From Pseudosporangium ferrugineum (GTDB taxonomy: Bacteria; Actinomycetota; Actinomycetes; Mycobacteriales; Micromonosporaceae), in assembly GCF_003002065.1 (NCBI RefSeq), contig NZ_PVZG01000013.1, positions 62,001-126,000 of the forward strand: a stretch of 64,000 nucleotides of DNA. Direction: 5' to 3'. The number at the start of each line of letters is the position of its first letter. Position 1 is the stretch's first letter. The notes under the pieces are model-generated. The model ran no database searches, was not told the origin of the DNA, and saw nothing but the letters and a program-made list of their open reading frames with translations. Of the stretch, positions 56,165 to 64,000 are shown piece after piece. The position numbers and the translations under genes are program-made.

Positions 56165-56857
56165 GTGCGCGTGCTGGTGGTGGAAGACGAGCGGAACCTC
56201 TGCGATGCGATCGCGCGGGGACTGCGACGCAAGGGGATGGCGGTCGACGTCGCGTACGACGGCCTGGCCGGTCACGAGATGGCGTACGTGACCCGCTACG
56301 ACGTCGTCGTCCTGGACCGAGACCTGCCCGGCATGCACGGCGACGAGATCTGCGCGGCGCTCGTCGAGTCGGGTGCGCTGACCCGGGTGCTGATGCTCAC
56401 CGCCAGCGGCACGGTGGCGGACCGCGTCGAGGGCCTGCAACTGGGCGCGGACGACTACCTGCCCAAGCCCTTCGCCTTCGACGAGCTGGTCGCCCGCGTC
56501 CAGGCGCTCGGCCGGCGGGCCACCCCGGCCGCCCCGCCCGTGCTGACCGTCGGCAACCTGGTGCTCGACCAGACCCGCCGGGTGGTGACCCGCGGCGGGG
56601 TCCCGGTCGACCTCACCAACAAGGAGTTCGGCGTCCTCGAGGAGCTGCTCAAGGCCCGCGGCGGCGTGGTGTCGAGCGAGGAGCTGCTGGAACGCGTCTG
56701 GGACGCCAACACGGACCCGTTCACCACGACCGTCCGCGTCACCGTCATGACCCTGCGCAAGAAGGTCGGCGACCCGCCGCTCATCGAGACGGTGGTCGGC
56801 GCCGGCTACCGGGTGCCCGAGCCGGTCGTGATGACGCCTGCCGGAGGCAACCCGTGA
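56165..56857 (+). CDS. OmpR-family response regulator
   Basis: A 230-aa DNA-binding regulator. The receiver domain (1-118) has the acidic pocket VEDE, phospho-acceptor Asp51 in VVLDRDLPG, Thr/Ser in LMLTASG and Lys101 in YLPKPF. The C-terminal winged helix (about 125-220) has VDLTNKEFGVLEELL and TTTVRVTVMTLRKKVGD. GTG 56165 is preceded by GGAGGA. The stop overlaps the histidine-kinase start by 4 bases. It is closest in layout to CseB/MprA-type regulators. Confidence 0.95.
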   Translation: MRVLVVEDERNLCDAIARGLRRKGMAVDVAYDGLAGHEMAYVTRYDVVVLDRDLPGMHGDEICAALVESGALTRVLMLTASGTVADRVEGLQLGADDYLPKPFAFDELVARVQALGRRATPAAPPVLTVGNLVLDQTRRVVTRGGVPVDLTNKEFGVLEELLKARGGVVSSEELLERVWDANTDPFTTTVRVTVMTLRKKVGDPPLIETVVGAGYRVPEPVVMTPAGGNP

Positions 56858-58083
56858 CCGTGTACGCCACCCGGCGCGAGCAGATGCGGCTGCGGCCCAC
56901 GCTCCGGCTTCGGCTCACGTTGCTCAACGGCATCCTCCTCGTCGGCGCGGGCGCCATCCTGGTGCTGCTCGCCTGGCTGCTGGTCGGCGACGCGCTGCAC
57001 CCCGCGGACGAGCTCCAGGGCGGCACCCAGGTCGTCCTCTCCGACGGCAGCCGCCTCGACGCGCTCACGTGGCAGACCCAGCTCGTCGACCGCGCGTCGC
57101 AGGAGCTGCTGGTCAAGGGGCTGATCGCGCTCTTCGCCATCGGGATCATCGGCATCGCGGGGGCGTACGCGGTGGCCGGCCGGGCGCTGCGCCCGCTGCA
57201 CCACGTCACGGCGACCGCCCGGCGCCTCGGCGAGGAGACGCTCGACCAGCGGATCCGCTACTCCGGCGCGGACGACGAGGTGGCGGAGCTCGCCCGGACG
57301 TTCGACGCGATGCTGGACCGCCTCGCGGGCGCGTTCGAGTCGCAGAAGCGCTTCGTGGCCAACGCCTCCCACGAGCTGCGTACGCCCCTCGCGGTCATGC
57401 GCACCGAGATCGACGTGACGCTCAGCGACGACGAGGCGGACGTGGCCGAGTACCGCCGCATGGCCAAGGTCGTCCGCAACGCCTCGGAGCGCGCCAACGG
57501 CCTGGTCGATGCGCTGCTCGTGCTGGCGCGCAGCGAGGCCCAGTCCGGGCGGCGGCTGGTCCGCAAGGTCCCCGCCGACCTCGCGACGAGCGTCTACAAC
57601 GCGCTGTCGGCGGTCAAGGCGGAGGCGGAGCGGCTCAAGCTCGACGTGACGACGGACCTCCAGGCCGCGAACGTGGTGGGCGACCCGAGCCTGCTGGACC
57701 GGCTCGCCGGCAACCTCATCGAGAACGCGATCCGCTACAACCACCTGATGGGCAAGCTCTGGCTGCGCACCGCCAACGTGGACGGCCAGGCGCGGCTGGT
57801 GGTGGGCAACACGGGCTACGAGGTCGACCCGGGGGACGTGCCGGGCCTGTTCGAGCCGTTCCGCCGCGGCGGCTGGGAGCGTACGGGCTCGCGCGGCTCG
57901 GGCCTGGGCCTGTCGATCGTCCGGGCGGTGTGCGACGCGCACGGCGGCACGGTGTCGGCGATCGCGCAGCCGGGCGGCGGCCTCGAGGTGACGGTCAGCC
58001 TCCCGGCCGCGGACACGACGCCGGTGGTGGCCGCCTCGGCGACGGTGCCCCAGACCAAGGGCCTGGGCGTGGCCCCGGGCTGA
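56854..58083 (+). CDS. Sensor histidine kinase
   Basis: A 409-aa kinase. Membrane helices at about 22-44 and 89-109 frame a short (about 45 aa) extracellular loop, so it probably senses something within or at the membrane. HAMP is at about 110-162, the phosphorylated His173 is in ASHELRTPL, and the ATPase domain has NLIENAIRYN (N box), VVGNTGYEV (G1) and GSRGSGLGLSIV (G2). GTG 56854 overlaps the regulator stop. The C-terminus has a 25-residue extension. Proximity to three propeller genes suggests shared regulation or a shared signal, not shown. Confidence 0.95.
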   Translation: MTVYATRREQMRLRPTLRLRLTLLNGILLVGAGAILVLLAWLLVGDALHPADELQGGTQVVLSDGSRLDALTWQTQLVDRASQELLVKGLIALFAIGIIGIAGAYAVAGRALRPLHHVTATARRLGEETLDQRIRYSGADDEVAELARTFDAMLDRLAGAFESQKRFVANASHELRTPLAVMRTEIDVTLSDDEADVAEYRRMAKVVRNASERANGLVDALLVLARSEAQSGRRLVRKVPADLATSVYNALSAVKAEAERLKLDVTTDLQAANVVGDPSLLDRLAGNLIENAIRYNHLMGKLWLRTANVDGQARLVVGNTGYEVDPGDVPGLFEPFRRGGWERTGSRGSGLGLSIVRAVCDAHGGTVSAIAQPGGGLEVTVSLPAADTTPVVAASATVPQTKGLGVAPG

Positions 58084-58135
58084 GGCGTCCGGGCCCGGCC
58101 CCGCGGAGCCGGGGTGGCCCCGGGCTGAGCCGGGG

Positions 58136-59188
58136 TCAGGCGGCCAGGCGGAGGCCCTTGGCGGCTTCGGCCTCGCGGCGGATCGTGCGCCAGCGGGCGG
58201 TGCTGATGCCGAGCTCGGCGGCGAGCTGGGCCTCGGTCACGCCGGGGCGGGCCGCCCGGATCTTCTCGGCCGCGGCCAGCGTCTCGGCCGGCGTGCGACG
58301 CACCTTCGCGGGCTTCGCCGTGGCCTTCGCCGCCGGCTTCGCGGTGGTCAACGGGCGCGCCTGCCCGGTGCGCGTCGGCGTGAAGGCGGAGGTGGCCGCT
58401 TCCGCCTCGGCCACCCGGCGGGTGGCGGCGGTCCGGGCGGAGTCGGCCCGGGTGGCGGCAGGCCGGGCGGAACTGGCCGGGGTGGCGGCGGTCCCGGCGG
58501 AGTCGGTCCGGGCGTTGGCGCTCCGAGCGGTGGCGGGCCGGGCCGGGTCGGGCCGGGTGGTGGCGGGCCGGGTGGCGGGTTTCGGTCCGCCGGCCTTGGG
58601 CAGCGCGGCGGCCACCTCGGCGAGGGCCTCCGCCGTCAGGCGTCGTGCCGCCGTGCCGGGGCTCTCCTGCGCGGGCATCGGGATCAAGCCCGGGACGGCC
58701 GCGGTCGCCGAGGCGTGCGCGGCCTCCTGTTCCGCGGTCGCCGGCGTGCGGCCGGGTCCCTGCTCCGCGGCCGGGGTGCGGCGGGCCTCCTGCTCGAGGG
58801 TGGCGATCCGGCCGCCCAGCTCCACCAGGCAGATGCTCGCCACCACGATCAGGCCGTCCACCGACAGGGGCAGCAGGTACGGCGACGCCCCGGTCTCCCC
58901 GTAGCGGGCCGCCACGCCGGCCATGTGCCAGTACGAGACCCAGGCCGCGATGCCCGCGATGGTGGCCGTGGCGACGAGGCGGGCGAAGGCGAGGGAGCGG
59001 CGGTGGACCGGGACCCGGGAGATCAGCTCGACGGTCAGCAGCAGGGCGAGCGGCGGCCAGGCGGCGATGGCCTGGCTGATCGGGTTGTCGAGGGCGTGCA
59101 GGATGTTCGCGACCACGGAGGCCGCGACGCCCAGGACGAGGGTCGCTCGCACGGCCCAGCGGACGCGTCGAAGCTGCGGGAGGATCAC
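58136..59188 (-). CDS. DUF2637 membrane protein with C-terminal helix-turn-helix
   Basis: A 350-aa protein. The N-terminal 130 residues match DUF2637 (SpdB-like spread proteins of actinomycete plasmids and integrative elements): four membrane helices at about 10-30, 38-56, 66-86 and 98-120, including HALDNPISQAIAAWPPLALLLTVELISR and YLLPLSVDGLIVVASI. A long Ala/Thr/Pro/Arg linker (about 130-295) of RPATTRxDSARTAA-like repeats leads to a C-terminal HTH (TEAQLAAELGISTARWRTIRREAE, about 318-342). It is not accompanied by other conjugation genes. Probably a domesticated or chromosomal relative that binds DNA at the membrane. Confidence 0.8.
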   Translation of the reverse strand: MILPQLRRVRWAVRATLVLGVAASVVANILHALDNPISQAIAAWPPLALLLTVELISRVPVHRRSLAFARLVATATIAGIAAWVSYWHMAGVAARYGETGASPYLLPLSVDGLIVVASICLVELGGRIATLEQEARRTPAAEQGPGRTPATAEQEAAHASATAAVPGLIPMPAQESPGTAARRLTAEALAEVAAALPKAGGPKPATRPATTRPDPARPATARSANARTDSAGTAATPASSARPAATRADSARTAATRRVAEAEAATSAFTPTRTGQARPLTTAKPAAKATAKPAKVRRTPAETLAAAEKIRAARPGVTEAQLAAELGISTARWRTIRREAEAAKGLRLAA

Positions 59189-59354
59189 CGTACGCTCCTC
59201 TACCAGTCAAGATGGGTGACGGGGGACCCGGCGGGTCCGGCGAACCATCCTGGCCGCTCGATGTTTCGGTACGGCATCGGGCGGCCCGGCGAGGAGGACC
59301 GCGTCACGTTCGTGACCGAGGTGCAATGAACGTGTGACGCGGCTTGACGGCGTG

Positions 59355-60362
59355 TCAGTTTGACTTCTTCTCGACCTGTCCTCGGAGGGTGGCCAGCTCG
59401 GCCTTGGCGTCGCTCATCGACTCGTAGTACCAGAGCAGCCAGCCCACGCTGCCCTCGTCGGCCCAGCCGCACATGATCAGGGGCGCGCCGCCCGCCTCGC
59501 CCCGGCCACACTTGGCGTAGCCGCCCAGCGGGCCCGGCGGGGCGGTGGTGAGGCCGGTGATCTCCAGGCCGCCGACGCCCACGCCGAGGAAGATCCCGTC
59601 CAGCTCCCGGCGGGGGTCGGAGACCTCGGCCGCCGCGGCCGCGACGATGACGATGTTCTGGTCGGCCGGGGTGCCGTAGAGGCCGCTGACCGTACGGGAC
59701 GCGCCCGGCACCTTGGCCAGCCCCCGCTTCAGCTGCTCGGCCGCGCCGGCGAACTGGGCGTCGGTGAGCTTCGGCCGGCCGCCCAGGGTCCGCGGCTCGA
59801 CCACGGTGATGACGCCGCGGGGTGCCGTCCTCGTCGGGGTGGTCGTGGGGTCGGTGACCACCACGTCGTCCGCCGCGTTGCGGCCCGCCAGGTAGACCGC
59901 GGTGCCGCCGCCGACGCACAGCACCAGGAAGACCGCGATGGACACCAGCGTGATGGGTACGGCGCGGCTCTTGGGCTTCGGCGGCGGCGGATAGCCACCG
60001 GTCATCGGCGGACCGGACTGCGGGTAACCGGGTTGCGGGTAACCGGGCTGCTGATATCCGGGCGGAGGACCAGGTTGCTCGTAACCCGGCTGCTGATACC
60101 CCGGCTGGGCGCCCGGCTGCTGATACCCGGGCTGGGTGTAGCCGGCCTGGCCGTAGTCGACCTGCGTGTATTCGGGTTGGCCGTAGGTGGGTTGCGGTGG
60201 GTAGCCGGGCGGGACGGATGCCGGCACGTCGGGGTTGGGCTGACCCTGGTAGGGCGCCGAGGGATATCCGGGCGGGCCGCCGTAGCCGGGGCCGGGCTGC
60301 TGGTACGGCTGCCCCGAGGGCTGCTCGGGGTAGGGCGGGCCGGGATATGGCGGCTGCGACAT
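59355..60362 (-). CDS. Pro/Tyr/Gln-rich membrane protein (paralogue A)
   Basis: A 335-aa protein. ATG 60362 follows GGAG at 6 bases. Residues 1-130 are cytoplasmic repeats of GYQQPGY-type units, a membrane helix lies at about 137-160 (VPITLVSIAVFLVLCVGGG), and an extracytoplasmic domain of about 160 residues follows (VVEPRTLGGRPKLTDAQFAGAAEQLKRGLAKVPGAS ... GPLGGYAKCGRG). Two Cys in that domain (KCGRG, IMCGWAD) probably pair. Same layout and clear similarity to the next gene upstream. Function unknown. A start from TTG 60365 is possible. Confidence 0.85.
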   Translation of the reverse strand: MSQPPYPGPPYPEQPSGQPYQQPGPGYGGPPGYPSAPYQGQPNPDVPASVPPGYPPQPTYGQPEYTQVDYGQAGYTQPGYQQPGAQPGYQQPGYEQPGPPPGYQQPGYPQPGYPQSGPPMTGGYPPPPKPKSRAVPITLVSIAVFLVLCVGGGTAVYLAGRNAADDVVVTDPTTTPTRTAPRGVITVVEPRTLGGRPKLTDAQFAGAAEQLKRGLAKVPGASRTVSGLYGTPADQNIVIVAAAAAEVSDPRRELDGIFLGVGVGGLEITGLTTAPPGPLGGYAKCGRGEAGGAPLIMCGWADEGSVGWLLWYYESMSDAKAELATLRGQVEKKSN

Positions 60363-60470
60363 CAACGCTCCAGGGTTCGGGCTGCGGCGAGCTTAACCGC
60401 AAGGGCCGCCGCACGGCGTCCCACGATCGTGCCGCCCTGCACGCTTCCGGTCTCGGAGCCGGACGGCCCC

Positions 60471-60554
60471 TGACGCGCCGGCCGTGGGCTCTGACGCGCC
60501 GGCCGGGGGCTCTGACGCGCCGGCCGTGGGCTTCGACGCGCCGGCCGCGAGCCC
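60471..60554. repeat. 21-bp tandem repeat, four copies
   Basis: Units of TGACGCGCCGGCCGTGGGCT plus C at 60471, 60492, 60513 and 60534 with one to four changes per unit. It lies between the two paralogous membrane-protein genes, right after paralogue B on the other strand. Confidence 0.88.
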
Positions 60555-60637
60555 CGGCGCGCCGGCCGGGGCCGGTGTGTCGGCCGCGGGCGCGGCCCTG
60601 ACGCCCTGGCCGGGGCCGGGGCGTCAGGGGCGGTGGG

Positions 60638-61534
60638 TCAGGACTTCTTCTCGATCTGGCCGCGCATCGAGATGAATTCCTTCTCGAGGTCCGCCTTGCC
60701 CTTGAAGAGCATCGCGATCATGCCGACGCTGCCGTTGTCGGACCATACGCAGACCGCCATCGGTACGCCGCTCGTGTCGCTGTCGCCGCACTTGGCGATG
60801 CCGCCGAGGGGGCCCGGGTCGGTGTCGGTCAGGTTGTCGAGCTTGATGCCGCCCTGGCCGAGGCCCTGGGAGAACTCGTCGTAGCGGCTCTGCGCGGAGC
60901 CGCTGATCGACGAGGCCGCCGCCACCATGACGATGTCCTGTTCCTTGGCGTCGCCGTAGATGGCTCCGATGGAGCTGGTCGCGCCGGGGATCTTCGACAT
61001 CTCGCTGTCCAGGCCGTCCACGCTGCTCTGCAGGGTGGGGTCGCTGGCCTTGGGCCGGCCGCCGAGGGTCTGCGGCTCCACGACGGAGATCTTCGCGGCG
61101 TCGACGACCTGCTCGACCTTGTCCTTGGCGGCGTACACCGCGACGCCGATGCCCGCGACGCAGAGCAGGGCGATCACGCCGGCGACGATCAGCACGATCT
61201 TGAGCGTCGAGTTCTTCTTGGGCGCCGGCTGCGGGGCGCCGTACTGCGGAACGCCGCCGGGCGGCGGCGGGTAGCCGCCGGGACCGCCGGGCGGCGGCGG
61301 GTAGGCCCCGGCACCGGACGAGGGCGGCGGCGGGTACGCGCCCGCACCGGACGAGGGCGGCGGGTAGGCCCCGGCACCGGACGACGGCGGCGGCGGGTAG
61401 GCGCCCGCGCCGGACGAGGGCGGTGGGTACGAGCCCGGGGGCGGGTAGGAGCCGGGAGCCGCCGGCGGCTGGTAGCCACCGCCCGATTCGGGGCCGGGCT
61501 GGCCGGGCTGGGGCGGGTAGGGCGGCTGTGACAT
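60638..61534 (-). CDS. Pro/Gly-rich membrane protein (paralogue B)
   Basis: A 298-aa tandem paralogue of the gene at 59355. ATG 61534 follows GGAG at 7 bases. The cytoplasmic N-terminus has AYPPPPSSGAG repeats, the membrane helix is at about 109-132 (LKIVLIVAGVIALLCVAGIGVAV), and the outer domain repeats the sister's motifs: ISVVEPQTLGGRPKASD, MSKIPGATSSIGAIYGDAKEQDIVMVAA and GPLGGIAKCGDSD with a second Cys in AVCVWSDNGSVGM. The tail (MRGQIEKKS) is nearly the same as in paralogue A (LRGQVEKKSN). Function unknown; each gene has its own ribosome site. Confidence 0.87.
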   Translation of the reverse strand: MSQPPYPPQPGQPGPESGGGYQPPAAPGSYPPPGSYPPPSSGAGAYPPPPSSGAGAYPPPSSGAGAYPPPPSSGAGAYPPPPGGPGGYPPPPGGVPQYGAPQPAPKKNSTLKIVLIVAGVIALLCVAGIGVAVYAAKDKVEQVVDAAKISVVEPQTLGGRPKASDPTLQSSVDGLDSEMSKIPGATSSIGAIYGDAKEQDIVMVAAASSISGSAQSRYDEFSQGLGQGGIKLDNLTDTDPGPLGGIAKCGDSDTSGVPMAVCVWSDNGSVGMIAMLFKGKADLEKEFISMRGQIEKKS

Positions 61535-61637
61535 GGGAGCTCCAGAACTAAAGACGTCAGCCGGGGGAGCCTACCCAGCCCAGGTTGCCGGCGGCGTCGG
61601 CTACCCGTCACTGTTGCGACACAGTGCTGTCACGAAG

Positions 61638-61670
61638 ACGCCCCCGCACCAGGGACGGGCGCGGGGGCGT
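61638..61670. terminator. Terminator after the fadB operon
   Basis: A perfect 10-bp stem (ACGCCCCCGC / GCGGGGGCGT) with a 13-nt loop lies 14 bp beyond the fadB stop on the minus strand and about 100 bp before the paralogue B start. Confidence 0.75.
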
Positions 61671-61683
61671 CGGTTCGCGAGGA

Positions 61684-63753
61684 TCAGGCCGGCAGGCTGC
61701 CGACTCCCCGGGGCAGGAAGCGCTTGCCCGTGACCCGCTCCGAGGTGCCGCTGCGGTCCAGGTACGGCGTCACGCCGCCCAGGTGGAACGGCCACCCGGC
61801 GCCCAGGAGCATGCACAGGTCGATGTCCTGGGCCTCGGCGACCACGCCCTCGTCGAGCATCAGGCGGATCTCCCCGGCCAGGGCGTCGAGCGCCTGGCGG
61901 CGTACCTCCTCGGCGGTGAGCGGGGCGGAACCGCCCTCGACCAGCGCGACCACCTCGGGGTTGATCTCGTCGTCGACCATGAGCGGCAGGCCGGCGTCGA
62001 CGATCTTCTTGAGGTTGGGGCTGTCGCCGAAGCGGTCCGGGTACGCCCGGTGCAGCGTCCCGCCCACGTGGTAGGCGACGGCCGGCCCGACGAGCTGGAG
62101 CAGCGCGATCGGGCGCATCGGCAGGCCCAGCGGGTCCAGCGCGACGTCCACGGTCGCCAGCGGGGTGCCGGCGTCGATCGCCTTGAACACCTCGCTGGTG
62201 AAGCGGGTGAGCAGGCGGTTGACCACGAACGCCGGGGCGTCCTTGACCAGCACGCAGGACTTCTTCAGCTCCTTGCCGACCGCGAACGCCGTGGCCAGCG
62301 TGGCGTCGTCCGTACGCTCGCCCTTGATGATCTCGAGGAGCGGGAGGACCGCGACCGGGTTGAAGAAGTGGAAGCCGACGACCCGCTCGGGGTGCTCGAG
62401 GTCGGCGGCCATCTCCGACACCGACAGCGACGAGGTGTTGGTGGCGAGCACGGCCTCCGGCCCGACGATCTTCTCGATCTCGGCCCAGATCTGCTTCTTC
62501 AGGTCGAGGTTCTCGAAGACGGCCTCGATGACGAAGTCGGCGTCGGCGAAGACGGACTTGTCGACCGAGCCGCTGACCAGGCCGCGGAGCTTGGCCGCCG
62601 TACCCTCGTCCATCCGGCGCTTGCCGACCATCTTGTCGATCTGGTCGCGGACGTACTGGACGCCCTTGTCCACCCGGGTCTGGTCGAGGTCGGTGAGCAC
62701 GACCGGCACCTGCAGCCGGCGCGCGAAGAGCAGCGCGAGCTGGGAGGCCATGAGACCGGCACCGACGATGCCGACCTTGGTGACCTTCCGGGCCAGTTCC
62801 TTGTCGGGTACGCCCACCGGCCGCTTCGCGCGGCGCTGGACCAGGTCGAACGCGTACAGGCTGGCGCGCGACTCGTCACCCATGATCAGGTCGGCCAGGG
62901 CCTCGGTCTCGGCGGCGGTGCCGTCCTCGAACGTGGCGTCCTTGGCGAGCGCGAGCAGCTCGAGGGCCTTGTTGGCGGAGGGGACGGCGCCGTGCAGCCG
63001 CTCGTCGAGCTGCTGCTTCGCGAAGAAGAGCACGCCCTCCCACATGTCCCGGTCGACCTCGGGGCGCTGCACCTCGACCTCACCCTTGACCACGCCGGCC
63101 GCCCACTCGAGCGAGCGCTCCAGGAAGTCGGCGGGCTCGAACAGCACGTCCGCGACGCCCAGCTCGGCGGCCTGCTTCGGCCGGAGCACCTTCTGGGTCA
63201 GCGGGTTCTGGAGGATGACCTGCGCCGCGCCCGGCACGCCGATCAGGTTGGGCAGCAGCTGGCTGCCGCCCCAGCCGGGCACCAGGCCGATCGCCACCTC
63301 GGGCAGGCCGAGCGCCGCCGCGCCGCCGGAGACCGTGCGGTAGTGGCAGTGCAGGGAGACCTCGAGGCCGCCGCCGAGGGCCGCGCCGTTGATGAACGCG
63401 AACGTCGGGATGCTCGAATTCTTGAGCCGGGCGAACACCCGGTGGCCCAGCTCGCCCAGGGCCACGGCCTGGTCCCGCTCGGTGATGAACGGCATGCCGG
63501 TGATGTCGGCGCCGACGCAGAAGATGTACGGCTTGCCGGTCAGCGCGATGAACGCCGGGTCCGCCTCGGTGGCCTTCGTGATCGCCTCGTCGAGCGAGCG
63601 CAGGCCGGCCGGGCCGAAGCTGTTGGGCTTCTTGTGGTCGAACCCGTTGTCCAGGGTGATGAGGGCGGCGGGCTTCGCCAGCCCCGGCACCTTGACCAGG
63701 CGGACGAGCGCCTTGGTCACGACCTCGTTCGGGTAGTCGGGCAGAGCCGTCAC
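61684..63753 (-). CDS. fadB: Trifunctional-type enoyl-CoA hydratase / 3-hydroxyacyl-CoA dehydrogenase
   Basis: Fatty-acid beta-oxidation enzyme of 689 aa that hydrates enoyl-CoA and oxidises the 3-hydroxyacyl-CoA. GTG 63753 follows GGGAGGGG and overlaps the thiolase stop by 4 bases. The crotonase domain (about 1-190) has an oxyanion-type FCVGADITGM and INGAALGGGLEVSLHC with LPEVAIGLVPGWGG. The dehydrogenase domain begins at about 325 (KVGIVGAGLMASQLALLFARR) with ATNTSSLSVSEM, GFHFFNPVAVLPLLEII and KDAPAFVVNRLL. The C-terminal domain ends GKRFLPRG. Translationally coupled to the thiolase to form an alpha/beta beta-oxidation complex. Confidence 0.95.
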   Translation of the reverse strand: MTALPDYPNEVVTKALVRLVKVPGLAKPAALITLDNGFDHKKPNSFGPAGLRSLDEAITKATEADPAFIALTGKPYIFCVGADITGMPFITERDQAVALGELGHRVFARLKNSSIPTFAFINGAALGGGLEVSLHCHYRTVSGGAAALGLPEVAIGLVPGWGGSQLLPNLIGVPGAAQVILQNPLTQKVLRPKQAAELGVADVLFEPADFLERSLEWAAGVVKGEVEVQRPEVDRDMWEGVLFFAKQQLDERLHGAVPSANKALELLALAKDATFEDGTAAETEALADLIMGDESRASLYAFDLVQRRAKRPVGVPDKELARKVTKVGIVGAGLMASQLALLFARRLQVPVVLTDLDQTRVDKGVQYVRDQIDKMVGKRRMDEGTAAKLRGLVSGSVDKSVFADADFVIEAVFENLDLKKQIWAEIEKIVGPEAVLATNTSSLSVSEMAADLEHPERVVGFHFFNPVAVLPLLEIIKGERTDDATLATAFAVGKELKKSCVLVKDAPAFVVNRLLTRFTSEVFKAIDAGTPLATVDVALDPLGLPMRPIALLQLVGPAVAYHVGGTLHRAYPDRFGDSPNLKKIVDAGLPLMVDDEINPEVVALVEGGSAPLTAEEVRRQALDALAGEIRLMLDEGVVAEAQDIDLCMLLGAGWPFHLGGVTPYLDRSGTSERVTGKRFLPRGVGSLPA

Positions 63754-64000
63754 TTGTCGTTCCCCTCCCAGTTCGGGTTCTCCCAGATCACGGTGCCGCC
63801 CATGCCGATGCCGATGCACATCGCGGTGAGGCCGTAGCGCACCTCGGGGTGCTCGGCGAAGTGGCGCGCGAGCTGCGTCATCAGCCGGACACCCGAGGAG
63901 GCGAGCGGGTGGCCGATCGCGATCGCACCGCCCCACGGGTTGACCCGCGGGTCGTCGTCGGCGATGCCGAAGTGGTCGAGGAACGCGAGCACCTGGATGG
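63750..64000 (-). CDS. fadA: Acetyl-CoA C-acyltransferase (thiolase), C-terminal part
   Basis: Only the last 80 or so residues lie in the window; the gene continues past base 64000. Visible are the active-site His loop GGAIAIGHPLASSGVR and the catalytic Cys loop MCIGIGMGGTVIWE of thiolase II. It catalyses CoA-dependent cleavage of 3-ketoacyl-CoA. It precedes fadB with a 4-base overlap, so the two form one operon for fatty-acid degradation. Confidence 0.95.
   Translation of the reverse strand, partial: IQVLAFLDHFGIADDDPRVNPWGGAIAIGHPLASSGVRLMTQLARHFAEHPEVRYGLTAMCIGIGMGGTVIWENPNWEGNDK

Noticed and set aside
58136..59188. Integrated plasmid or AICE signalled by DUF2637
   Set aside because: No integrase, replication, transfer gene or att repeat was seen nearby, and flanking genes are ordinary chromosome genes.

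Overview
The window is high-GC (roughly 70 percent) DNA from an actinomycete. Gene families and order point to the Micromonosporaceae (an Actinoplanes-like organism); this is inference from protein families and synteny, not a database match. Most starts are GTG or ATG behind GGAGG-type ribosome sites, and most of the DNA is housekeeping chromosome. The order hflX, lexA with a divergent LysM gene, nrdR, ideR, sigB, sigA, an inositol-monophosphatase gene, cei, DUF4193, DUF3093, dut, DUF3710, an OB-fold gene, DUF3159, two trkA genes, a KimA-like permease, a TRAM RNA methyltransferase and dxs parallels, from memory, the Mycobacterium tuberculosis Rv2682-Rv2725 neighbourhood.

Layout. 1-7.5 kb: the end of hflX, a membrane-anchored beta-propeller protein with a long Pro/Gly repeat tail, lexA facing a LysM gene across two abutting SOS boxes, and nrdR behind a cluster of DnaA-box-like sites. 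7.5-15.4 kb: B12-dependent ribonucleotide reductase nrdJ, an MFS transporter, an alpha/beta hydrolase, small conserved genes, a lipoprotein and the iron regulator ideR. 15.6-20.7 kb: the deacetylase acuC, a GNAT/acyl-CoA-synthetase-like acetyltransferase and sigB. 21-28.4 kb: a Spo0M-like gene, dtd, then an accessory-looking block with a NACHT NTPase and a complete DarTG DNA ADP-ribosylation toxin-antitoxin pair, followed by an HhH-GPD protein. 28.3-36 kb: a GGDEF-EAL enzyme, pseudouridine breakdown genes psuG-psuK, small DUF genes, a TRIC-type channel and an SF2 helicase.

36.5-52 kb: a DUF7455 gene, sigA and the conserved cluster listed above. The potassium part is notable: two RCK/TrkA proteins are divergent from a KimA-like permease. 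52-58 kb: three tandem membrane-anchored beta-propeller paralogues run straight into an OmpR-type two-component system. 58-64 kb: a DUF2637 membrane protein with a C-terminal HTH, two tandem Pro/Tyr-rich membrane paralogues, and a fadB-thiolase beta-oxidation operon that leaves the window.

Three features stand out beyond ordinary annotation. A 201-bp stretch is identical base for base in sigB and sigA. At least seven intergenic gaps carry tandem repeats of unrelated unit sequence, often starting just after a stop codon. The NACHT and DarTG genes form a small defence-like island. No rRNA, tRNA, CRISPR array, insertion sequence or prophage was recognised.
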